From Bifidobacterium breve (GTDB taxonomy: Bacteria > Actinomycetota > Actinomycetes > S36-B12): 5,679 nt of DNA. Below the pieces are notes generated by a model, which saw only the letters and a program-made list of their open reading frames with translations, was not told where the DNA came from and did not search any database. Shown here piece by piece: positions 1 to 5,624 of the stretch. The translations under genes and the position numbers were made by a program. The number at the start of each line of letters is the position of its first letter. Position 1 is the first letter of the stretch. The stretch is taken from assembly GCA_943328365.2 (NCBI GenBank), contig CALPZT020000124.1, positions 1 to 5,679 on the forward strand. Direction: 5' to 3'.

Positions 1-1001
1 AGGTCGATGTACATGAACCGCTCATCGGTCGCGATGGCTCGTGCCTCGTCACCGTCCCTCGCGCGCCAGGAGGTAGCGAGGGTCTGGACCAAGGTTGTGA
101 GGACGAACAGAAAGGAGATGATGTAGAGGACGTCGAGCATCACGAGATAGCCGCCATCCGGCAGATCAGCCATCGCACTCCACTGCATCGCGACGAGGGT
201 CAGCAGGGCAGTGATGCCGAGGCCGATGCGCGCCTCGATGAGCCCCGGCGGCACATGGAAGATGAGGCTCGCCGTCGCGACCACCAGGAGAATCGGGAGC
301 AGCACCTTGATGGACGTTGCGAGGAAGGGATGGGTTACGGGCACTGAAATCGTGACCCTCGAATAGACGTTGTTCTCCCGGCTCGTGAGATCACCGAAGT
401 TCGACGAATACTGGATGTCTGAAACGGTGATGCTTGGCTCGCCGATGACATACCCGGGCACCGTGACCTGCGGGTCGATTGCGATCGGGTTGTTGTCGAG
501 CACATATGCCAGTTGGCCGGCCTCGGACCGCTGGTCTTCGAGCTGAATGTTGAGGTCCTGCTCTCCGAAGGGAAACTGCTCGAGTTTCAAGGCGGTATTG
601 AACGCGCCCTGATAGCGGATCGCGTAGTAGAGGGAGCCATCCGGCTGCGGCACGGGCTCCTCGGTAAGTGGCTTCGCGTCGAGCGCCCATGTCTCGTAGG
701 GGTTCATCACCTCGAGTGACTCGTACGGTGCGAGATCAGCTCCTTGCCAGCGCATCCATACGTAGAGGTCAGCCATAAAGCTGTTCGTCGCGAGGTCGAT
801 GCCTTGGATGTTCTCGATGTAGGCGCCGATGACGACCTCACGCACGCCGGGTTCCTTGCCGATGTCTGCGGCACCTGGGCCCGAGACGGAAGGCAGGCTG
901 GCTGCGACCGCATCTGCCATCGTGAAACACGACAAGAAACCGACAAGCAGGAGTGCTGCGGCGATGAATCGTCGGGCATGCGTTCCGCGTCTCGAAGCCA
1001 T
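1..1001 (-). CDS. Bacterial pentameric ligand-gated ion channel (Cys-loop receptor homologue), 3' end beyond window
   Basis: The minus-strand frame is open from ATG at 1001 to the left edge (333 codons, no stop). Residues 1-34 are a signal peptide: basic start MASRRGTHARR, hydrophobic core, then AVAA. The mature extracellular domain (about 35-225) shows the pLGIC beta-sandwich signatures ADLYVWMRW (78-86) and LEQFPFGEQDLNIQL (140-154), the Cys-loop equivalent, then NVYSRVTISV (211-220) leading into M1. Membrane helices: M1 about 228-249 with Pro236, M2 about 256-280, M3 about 284-308. The last visible residues (309-333) are a short polar M3-M4 linker; M4 lies outside. M2 aligns without gaps to GLIC from the -2' glutamate (Glu256) to the closing Leu-Pro (280-281), with Leu267 at the 9' gate. 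No cysteine is present at either Cys-loop position, as in other prokaryotic members. By family it is a homopentameric, probably cation-selective channel gated by an unknown ligand or protons. No clear Shine-Dalgarno precedes the start. The frame extends upstream to 1067, but this ATG gives the signal peptide. Confidence 0.88.
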   Translation of the reverse strand, partial: MASRRGTHARRFIAAALLLVGFLSCFTMADAVAASLPSVSGPGAADIGKEPGVREVVIGAYIENIQGIDLATNSFMADLYVWMRWQGADLAPYESLEVMNPYETWALDAKPLTEEPVPQPDGSLYYAIRYQGAFNTALKLEQFPFGEQDLNIQLEDQRSEAGQLAYVLDNNPIAIDPQVTVPGYVIGEPSITVSDIQYSSNFGDLTSRENNVYSRVTISVPVTHPFLATSIKVLLPILLVVATASLIFHVPPGLIEARIGLGITALLTLVAMQWSAMADLPDGGYLVMLDVLYIISFLFVLTTLVQTLATSWRARDGDEARAIATDERFMYID

Positions 1002-1029
1002 ACATGCGGACCATACTTGGTTAGGCAGA

Positions 1030-1055
1030 AAGACCGCTGCGATGTGGTGGGTCTT
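1030..1055. repeat. Short inverted repeat upstream of the channel gene
   Basis: AAGACC (1030-1035) and GGTCTT (1050-1055) are perfect 6-base inverted arms separated by 14 bases, 29-54 bases before the channel start codon. The spacing would suit an operator for a dimeric regulator or a loose 5' hairpin, but arms this short can arise by chance and I see no convincing -35/-10 pair beside them. Confidence 0.2.
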
Positions 1056-1064
1056 CAGCAAGAT

Positions 1065-1084
1065 TCACGACGTTAGTGTCGTGA
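1065..1084 (-). terminator. Hairpin terminator after the 62-residue membrane protein gene
   Basis: TCACGAC (1065-1071) and GTCGTGA (1078-1084) form a perfect 7-base-pair stem around a 6-base loop. On the minus strand the stem begins 6 bases after the TGA stop at 1091-1093, and is followed by ATCTTG rather than a real U-tract. The position just after a stop codon supports a terminator that separates this gene from the channel gene downstream; the missing U-tract and modest stem keep the call tentative. Confidence 0.5.
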
Positions 1085-1090
1085 GCGTGG

Positions 1091-1279
1091 TCAGGCTTTC
1101 GGGCGACGAGAGAGGACGTAACCGCCGCCAGCCGCCAAGGCGACACCCATGACCGCCCAGATCACCTGCCCGGACATGACGCTGCCTTCGATGAATCCCG
1201 CGCCGAGGGCGAACCAGGTCGCGCCGATCATGACGAGGACGGCACCGATGGCTCGGCGCATCGGGCTCAGATGTCTCAT
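1091..1279 (-). CDS. Small two-helix membrane protein, function unknown
   Basis: This 62-residue protein has two hydrophobic segments, about residues 10-29 and 38-56, joined by the short loop IEGSVMSG, with basic residues at the N-terminus (Arg2, Arg8, Arg9) and C-terminus (SRRPKA). That charge pattern predicts both ends in the cytoplasm. The pattern of Gly-rich helix, Trp, and a GSxMxG turn followed by a second Trp-bearing helix resembles a small uncharacterised membrane protein family I recall from actinobacteria; no function is known to me. The start at 1279 has AGGG seven bases upstream (1287-1290). An alternative ATG at 1261 (residue 7) would shorten only the polar leader and leave both helices. 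It is transcribed divergently from the SDR-like gene, with 72 bases between the starts. Confidence 0.82.
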   Translation of the reverse strand: MRHLSPMRRAIGAVLVMIGATWFALGAGFIEGSVMSGQVIWAVMGVALAAGGGYVLSRRPKA

Positions 1280-1289
1280 GGGTCGACCC
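1280..1289. repeat. Perfect 10-base palindrome GGGTCGACCC at the start of the 62-residue gene
   Basis: GGGTCGACCC is its own reverse complement, abuts the minus-strand start codon and overlaps the putative ribosome binding bases. It lies in the 72-base divergent intergenic region, where a regulator could affect both genes. GC-rich palindromes of this length can occur by chance, so an operator role is only a suggestion. Confidence 0.22.
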
Positions 1290-1337
1290 TGTCATATCTG
1301 GAAGCCGGCCGCGAGAGCGAGGCCCGGTCTGCAGAGT

Positions 1338-1343
1338 GAGAGG
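1338..1343 (+). promoter_or_regulatory. Ribosome binding site of the SDR-like gene
   Basis: GAGAGG lies eight bases before the ATG at 1352. It is a good Shine-Dalgarno match at normal spacing and fixes that start over the out-of-frame ATG at 1344. Confidence 0.6.
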
Positions 1344-1351
1344 ATGCAGCC

Positions 1352-1990
1352 ATGCCAGCACATCACGGGCCCAGCGTTCTCGTCACGGGGATCCACTCGG
1401 CGGTAGGCGAGTACATCGGCTCCGCGTTCATGGGGCATGGCTGGTTTGTCGTCGGGGCAGACTCATCGCACCGCACCTCGCACTTCGCCCGTGCGCACGT
1501 GCATGCAGACCTCTCAAGTATCGAGTCCTATTCTCACGCGGTTCGGCGCGCTGCGATCCTCGGCAACGGCCTGGACTGCGTGGTGAACTCCGACGCGGTT
1601 CCGGTCTTCGGGGAGCAGGGCGAGGAGTTCATCCGGGCGGCATTCGTGCAGGCACTCGCCGAAATGCGCGGGTCGGTTGTCAATGTGCTTGCCGAGGCGC
1701 GGAGCGAGGGCCTTGACCGATCGTTCGTCCTGAGCAGAACTGCAGAGCTGGCCGCACTGAATGCTGGCGCTCGAGTGAACACGGTCGCCCCGAATCTCGT
1801 GGACTCGACCTCGGCCTACCGGGGTGCAGATCCCGATGAATTCCTCGCCACCCTCACCGCCAGCGAACCCGCGGTGCGCCCAAGGCCGACACTCGATGAC
1901 GTAGCAGCCGCGGTGTTCTTCATCGCGAGTGAGCCGTTGAGCGGGGTCACCCTCGGAGCCGACGACATTCTTCCTGCACTGCGCAGTTAA
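1352..1990 (+). CDS. SDR-fold protein with degenerate active site (probable pseudoenzyme)
   Basis: The 212-residue protein follows the classical SDR plan: an N-terminal beta-strand and glycine loop (VLVTGIHSAVG, 9-19), an Asp37 after beta2 where NAD(H)-dependent members often have an acid, ADL at 52-54, strand 4 LDCVVNSDA (74-82), strand 5 GSVVNV (107-112), RVNTVAPNLV (141-150) and the C-terminal DDVAAAVFFIAS (182-193). Nearly every functional position is changed. The middle glycine of TGxxxGxG is Ala17, the NNAG motif reads NSDA, the catalytic serine position is about Ala114, and the YxxxK motif reads FVLSR (Phe125, Arg129). It is also shorter than the usual 245-260 residues; most of the loss is between strands 4 and 5. 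The fold call is strong, but oxidoreductase activity is unlikely; a binding, regulatory or decaying role is possible. The EEP gene follows after 58 bases on the same strand, with a hairpin in the gap. Confidence 0.85.
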   Translation: MPAHHGPSVLVTGIHSAVGEYIGSAFMGHGWFVVGADSSHRTSHFARAHVHADLSSIESYSHAVRRAAILGNGLDCVVNSDAVPVFGEQGEEFIRAAFVQALAEMRGSVVNVLAEARSEGLDRSFVLSRTAELAALNAGARVNTVAPNLVDSTSAYRGADPDEFLATLTASEPAVRPRPTLDDVAAAVFFIASEPLSGVTLGADDILPALRS

Positions 1991-2013
1991 TCCAGTTCGG
2001 CTTGCGTTTTCCC

Positions 2014-2037
2014 AGTGGAACAGGGCTCCTGACCACT
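2014..2037 (+). terminator. Imperfect hairpin between the SDR-like and EEP genes
   Basis: AGTGG (2014-2018) pairs with CCACT (2033-2037), and inside it CAGG (2021-2024) pairs with CCTG (2028-2031), with an AA/A internal bulge and a GCT loop. No U-tract follows. It could be a weak terminator or attenuator after the SDR-like stop, or a structure in the EEP leader that limits ribosome access, since the EEP start lacks a clear Shine-Dalgarno. Confidence 0.33.
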
Positions 2038-2048
2038 AGCGTCGGGAC

Positions 2049-3440
2049 ATGCTGCCACGCCGCCGACTGTCGTTCGCTGGTCCGATCCTCCTCGGATCAA
2101 CCCTCCTCGGGTTCGGCCCAGTCCTGGCCGCGGCGCCGAGCGTGCACGCGGATTCCGCGGCAACTGTGATGACGCGCAATATCTATCTCGGCGCTGATGT
2201 GAGCGCTGCCCTTGCGCTCATCCCGTCGATGCCGACTGCCGCGCAGTCGCTCTGGGACCAGATGCGGGCCACTGACATCAGTTCGCGCGCGCCGGCGCTG
2301 GCCCGCGAGATCGTCACGGCAAGGCCCGATGTCCTCGGAATGCAGGAGGTCGCCACGTGGGAGTGCCGGGCGGGGTTCGGTGCTCCGAAGGTCGTGTTCG
2401 ATTTTGCGAGGCTCATCCTCGATGCGACGAGGGCGGCGGGTGTGCCGTACGTCATTGCATCGGCGGACGGATTCCAAGCGCGCAATCCCGGCTACGGCAT
2501 CCCGGCAATCCCATTCGTAACGACGGTTCACGACCCTGCCACGTTCCAGCCCCTGTTCGGAGTCGACGATGCTGCCTGCGGATTCTCGATCTCGGACGTG
2601 ATTGCGGTGCCGGAGGAGCTGGCGCCGATGGTTCGCGCGGCGGGCGCAGTCGACTACGAGGAGCGCACAGCCCTCGTCCCGGTCGTGATGGTGGTGCCGC
2701 GCGGATATGCATGGGCAGATATTGAGGTGGGGGGTACGCCGACGAGATTCGTGAGCACCCATCTGGAGTCATTCTGGTCGCCGGATGCGGTTCCGCCGTC
2801 GGCGATCCAGTCCGGTCAGCTTGTCCGCGATCTTGGCTCGACGACGATGCCGCTCGTCGTTCTCGGCGACTTCAATGCCGATCCGCGTGATCCGAGGGCA
2901 CCGGGCGAGAATCCCGGTGACCAGCCGGAGGTGAGCGCCGCATGCCTCGCCCAAACTGGCAGCCTCCCGACCTGCAACGCGTACTGGACGATGGTGGCGG
3001 GCGGCTTCACCGATGCCGGGCCCGACTCAACCGCTCCCGGGAACCGCAGCTGGGGCGGGGCGGCCGACCTTGCCGGGCCGGACGCCGCCCGCGTGGACGC
3101 CGCGCGGGCCATGGGCAATGACCGGGGGTTCACTGACCGACTCGATTACGTGTTCGTCCGCAACGGCGCTGAGGTCGTTCGTGCGTACCTGGTGGGGGCG
3201 ACCTGGCCCGAGGGCGAGGGGACGTGGCCGTGCGGTGAGCGCGTCTGCATGGCGAGTGATCACGCTGGCGTCGTTGCCGAAGTGATGATCCCGGTTTCGT
3301 CGAGCATCGATGCTCGGCCGGGCATTGATCCCTCTCGACCGTGGACCATCATCGTCGTCCTCGGCGGTCTTGCGCTGGCGGGTTCGGTGGTCGTCAGCGT
3401 CGTGCTCGTCAAGGCCTTTCGTCGAGTCTCGGCCCATTGA
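2049..3440 (+). CDS. Secreted, membrane-anchored endonuclease/exonuclease/phosphatase (EEP) family hydrolase
   Basis: The 463-residue protein starts with a signal peptide (MLPRRR, hydrophobic 8-29, likely cleavage after VHA at 34). The EEP domain spans about 38-415 with all hallmark motifs: TRNIYLG (Asn44), PDVLGMQEV (metal-binding Glu100), STHLESF (His238), VLGDFNADP (Asp274, Asn276), RLDYVFV (Asp366) and ASDHAGV (Asp404, His405). This is the DNase I-like, Mg-dependent phosphodiesterase fold, so activity is expected. The substrate (DNA, RNA, phospholipid or other phosphoester) cannot be read from sequence. Six cysteines (106, 177, 299, 309, 395, 400) fit disulfides in an exported protein. 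A single helix at about 432-454 followed by KAFRR places the catalytic domain outside the cell with the C-terminus inside. The start ATG is chosen for the signal peptide; only GGGA just two bases upstream precedes it, which is poor spacing. It is convergent with the glycosidase gene. Confidence 0.92.
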   Translation: MLPRRRLSFAGPILLGSTLLGFGPVLAAAPSVHADSAATVMTRNIYLGADVSAALALIPSMPTAAQSLWDQMRATDISSRAPALAREIVTARPDVLGMQEVATWECRAGFGAPKVVFDFARLILDATRAAGVPYVIASADGFQARNPGYGIPAIPFVTTVHDPATFQPLFGVDDAACGFSISDVIAVPEELAPMVRAAGAVDYEERTALVPVVMVVPRGYAWADIEVGGTPTRFVSTHLESFWSPDAVPPSAIQSGQLVRDLGSTTMPLVVLGDFNADPRDPRAPGENPGDQPEVSAACLAQTGSLPTCNAYWTMVAGGFTDAGPDSTAPGNRSWGGAADLAGPDAARVDAARAMGNDRGFTDRLDYVFVRNGAEVVRAYLVGATWPEGEGTWPCGERVCMASDHAGVVAEVMIPVSSSIDARPGIDPSRPWTIIVVLGGLALAGSVVVSVVLVKAFRRVSAH

Positions 3441-3461
3441 TCGCTCGCCGGACCGAGACTC
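3424..3461 (+). repeat. Inverted repeat spanning the EEP stop codon
   Basis: GAGTCTCGG (3424-3432) and CCGAGACTC (3453-3461) are perfect 9-base arms with a 20-base spacer that holds the TGA at 3438-3440. It may form a 3' hairpin that acts with the stem at 3490-3513; both elements carry the same CCGAG/CTCGG core, so alternative pairings are possible. Confidence 0.45.
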
Positions 3462-3489
3462 CACGTCGCTCCGAAGGATCCGCGGCGTG

Positions 3490-3513
3490 CCGAGCCAAAC
3501 GTCGTTGGCTCGG
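3490..3513. terminator. Bidirectional hairpin terminator between convergent genes
   Basis: CCGAGCCAA (3490-3498) and TTGGCTCGG (3505-3513) make a perfect 9-base-pair stem with the loop ACGTCG. It lies directly against the TGA stop of the minus-strand glycosidase gene (3514-3516) and 49 bases past the EEP stop. There is no U-tract on either side, which is common for actinobacterial terminators. Its place between two converging genes makes a shared terminator the natural reading. Confidence 0.65.
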
Positions 3514-5589
3514 TCAGCCTCCGATCCGGATGGGTGACTCGGTGACGTCGACACTCGTCGGCGTTGTGAGTGCCGCGCAGCTGCCGTCGAGCCGGCACAG
3601 CGTTGGCCCGAGCCCGCTGGCGTCGACCTTCGCGGCTGCACCGGTGGACCACAGCAGTGAGTAGTTCCGGCCATCGGCTCCCGTCAGCTGGCACACCTGC
3701 ACCACACCTGCGGCCCCTGCCGTGCCGCAGCGCTGCATGCGGGACCCGACGAGCCAGGAGTAGGTCGTGCTCCAGCCCTGCTTCGCTGCAGGCGTGCCGG
3801 GGTTCAGCTGCCCGCCGAGGAGGTCGTAGTCGCTGCCGGACCACAGGTACCAGTAGGTGGAGTCGATGCCGTACTGCACCGACTGGATGAACGACTGCGC
3901 GATATAGGCGGCCGTTGTCGAGTCGCTCAGGGGCACGCGCCCCTCGGACGAGCTCGCAAGGCCGTAGTTCAGCTCGGTGTCGAGGATCTCGCGGTCGGCC
4001 GGCGCACCATTGACGGCGAGCATCGTCTTGAACTGGGCCACGAGGTCGAGACGGTCCTTGGGAGTTCCGTTCGGCAGCGGGTAACTGTGGACCGAGAACG
4101 CATCGACGGGCCAGCCCTTCGCCTTGAGCGCGGTGAGGTACTGGGTGTACTGGTTGGCGAACGTGCCGGATGCGCGAACGCCGGTGCTGGCCGCGACGAC
4201 AGAGGCGGAGGGCGAGCAGCCCTTGATCGCCGCGTTCGCCTTCTCAGTGAGGTCGGCGAGCTGCTCTTGGGTGCCGGACCAGTAGCGAGAGATGTTGCCC
4301 TCGTTCCAGACCTCGTAGGAGCCGATGGCCCCGCCGTACTTCGTGCACATTGCCTTGAGGAAGTCCGCGGCATCGTCGAGGTTCGAAGGCGGGGCACTGT
4401 CGCCCTTGCCGCCGTTGGCCCATGCCGGAGTGTTGCCCAGCACGTAGAGGACACCGGCGCCCAGAGCCGAGGCCCGTGCGACGGTGGCGCTGAGCTTCGA
4501 CCAGTCGTAGACCCCCTTGGACGTCTCGATCTCCTTCCAGGAGACCCCGACATCCCAGAGCCGGAGCGAGCCGGTCGGAACCTGCGGGCTCACCCAGTCG
4601 ACGGGAGCGGTGAGGCCGAACAGCGAGCCCCGGACGGGATCGGTCACCGGAGCGGCATAGCCGGTGAACGGCAGGGTGAGGCCGCCCCCAGCGCCGCTGC
4701 CGGCGCTCGCGGACTCAGGAACGACGGCTGGTTGGACGGCGGCAATGATCCCTTGCTGCTTCGCGAAATCCTCGACGGTATAGAGGGTGTTCGACTCGCA
4801 GCGGTCGGCGCGGCTCTTGATGTCTGCGATCTCCTCGGGGCTGAGCGACAGCCCCCACGCCGCGACGTTCGTGAGCCGGGCTACGACTCCGTTGCAGGCT
4901 TCGACGCCGGGCTTGAGATGGAAGGCACCGATTGTCTCCGCGTACTGCCAGACGCTCGCGACTCGAAGCAGGCAGCCGACATCCCTGTTGCAGTAGCGGA
5001 TCCACTCGTTCAATGCCTGGGATTCGTCGGAGGCATCGGAGGTGAGGAGGGTGAGGTCGACCAGCTCCTGAAATGTGTAGAGCTTCTGGGTGACCTGCAG
5101 TTGGGTCACGCCCTTCGCGCGGGTCTTCACCGGTGTGGCGGACGTGTTCGTCGCCCACGCGAGGCGCTGCGCCGGGGTCCAGGCGTAGGCGCCCTGCCCC
5201 CAAGCCTCCTTGTAGCTCATGATCGGTGCGATGTTCAGCCCACGGGCGGTCTTCTGGGTCGCGCCGAGCGCGGTGACCCAGGTGCCGCCTGTCATCTTGC
5301 AGCGGGCGCCGACTGTGGGCTTGACCTGAGCGAGGGAAATGATCATGCGCTGACGCAGATTGCAGCCCTTGGCGTCCTTCTTGAGCGCGGTGGCGGTCGG
5401 GATGAACTGGGTCGGGCCCCGATAGCCGACGTACAGGGGCGGCGCTGCCGGAATGCTCGCGACGAGCTGGTCGAATGAGTAACTCGTCGTTGCGGCCTCG
5501 GCTGGCGCGGCGGCGCCGACACTGAGCACGGATGCGGAGGCAATCATGGCGAGCGCGAGAACCGGCGAGGTGATGCGAGCAAGCTTCAT
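3514..5589 (-). CDS. Secreted fusion: inactivated HNH (DUF1524-like) domain plus clan GH-A glycoside hydrolase
   Basis: The 691-residue protein begins with a signal peptide (MKLARI, hydrophobic core, cleavage near AEA at 32). Residues about 52-264 resemble secreted actinobacterial HNH endonucleases of the DUF1524/GmrSD C-terminal type: GCNLRQ (75-80), CKMTGGTWV (97-105), EAWGQGAYAWTPAQR (128-142) and a terminal CNGVV...WGLSLSPEE...C block (232-264). The catalytic DIDH equivalent reads NIAP (119-122), so nuclease activity should be lost. About 50 extra residues (roughly 165-225, with Cys200 and Cys206) interrupt the domain. After a Gly/Ser-rich linker (295-305), residues about 320-620 form a (beta/alpha)8 glycosidase: SLRLWD (341-346), YEVWNEGN with acid/base Glu430, SVHSYPL (499-505) and ILDTELNYG with nucleophile Glu539. 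A small Cys-bearing beta domain (621-691) closes it. It is closest in style to GH39/GH5-like enzymes; the substrate is unknown. The start is set by the signal peptide. AGAAGG lies 13 bases upstream, too far for normal initiation. Confidence 0.88.
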   Translation of the reverse strand: MKLARITSPVLALAMIASASVLSVGAAAPAEAATTSYSFDQLVASIPAAPPLYVGYRGPTQFIPTATALKKDAKGCNLRQRMIISLAQVKPTVGARCKMTGGTWVTALGATQKTARGLNIAPIMSYKEAWGQGAYAWTPAQRLAWATNTSATPVKTRAKGVTQLQVTQKLYTFQELVDLTLLTSDASDESQALNEWIRYCNRDVGCLLRVASVWQYAETIGAFHLKPGVEACNGVVARLTNVAAWGLSLSPEEIADIKSRADRCESNTLYTVEDFAKQQGIIAAVQPAVVPESASAGSGAGGGLTLPFTGYAAPVTDPVRGSLFGLTAPVDWVSPQVPTGSLRLWDVGVSWKEIETSKGVYDWSKLSATVARASALGAGVLYVLGNTPAWANGGKGDSAPPSNLDDAADFLKAMCTKYGGAIGSYEVWNEGNISRYWSGTQEQLADLTEKANAAIKGCSPSASVVAASTGVRASGTFANQYTQYLTALKAKGWPVDAFSVHSYPLPNGTPKDRLDLVAQFKTMLAVNGAPADREILDTELNYGLASSSEGRVPLSDSTTAAYIAQSFIQSVQYGIDSTYWYLWSGSDYDLLGGQLNPGTPAAKQGWSTTYSWLVGSRMQRCGTAGAAGVVQVCQLTGADGRNYSLLWSTGAAAKVDASGLGPTLCRLDGSCAALTTPTSVDVTESPIRIGG

Positions 5590-5595
5590 ATGCAG

Positions 5596-5624
5596 AGTAT
5601 GACCTTCTGCCAGTCAATAGTGAA
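5596..5624 (-). promoter_or_regulatory. Candidate promoter of the glycosidase gene, possibly leaderless
   Basis: On the minus strand TTCACT (5624-5619) and CATACT (5601-5596) are 4/6 matches to the -35 and -10 consensus with an exact 17-base spacer. A start site 6-7 bases downstream falls on or next to the A of the ATG at 5589, which would give a leaderless message and explain the missing Shine-Dalgarno. Leaderless mRNAs are common in actinobacteria. The match is moderate and unproven. Confidence 0.32.

Noticed and set aside
926..932. Cys25 of the channel as a lipoprotein site
   Set aside because: The residues before it read FLS, which is a poor lipobox, and the hydrophobic stretch continues past it to a better signal peptidase I site at AVAA.
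391..979. Minus-strand frames at 391-690 and 707-979 as separate small genes
   Set aside because: They lie in a different frame of the channel gene, whose continuous 333-codon frame carries the family signatures.
744..1152. Plus-strand frames across 744-1152
   Set aside because: They are antisense to the channel signal peptide and run through the intergenic hairpin, with no coding signature.
2097..2762. A 221-codon minus-strand frame inside the EEP gene
   Set aside because: It is antisense to conserved EEP motifs, is rich in Arg and His, and has no recognisable family or ribosome site.
3027..3844. Overlapping 215- and 194-codon minus-strand frames across the convergent junction
   Set aside because: Both cut through the hairpins and the ends of two well-supported genes, and their Arg/Pro/Thr-rich products look like out-of-frame translation.
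4660..4674. LPFTG as a true cell-wall sorting signal
   Set aside because: It lies mid-protein and lacks the following hydrophobic helix and basic tail, so I list it only as a low-interest finding.
4087..5478. A 463-codon open frame on the plus strand opposite the glycosidase gene
   Set aside because: The minus-strand frame has a signal peptide, recognisable domains and catalytic motifs. The plus frame gives an Arg/Gly/Asp-rich protein with no domain, typical of antisense shadows in high-GC genes.
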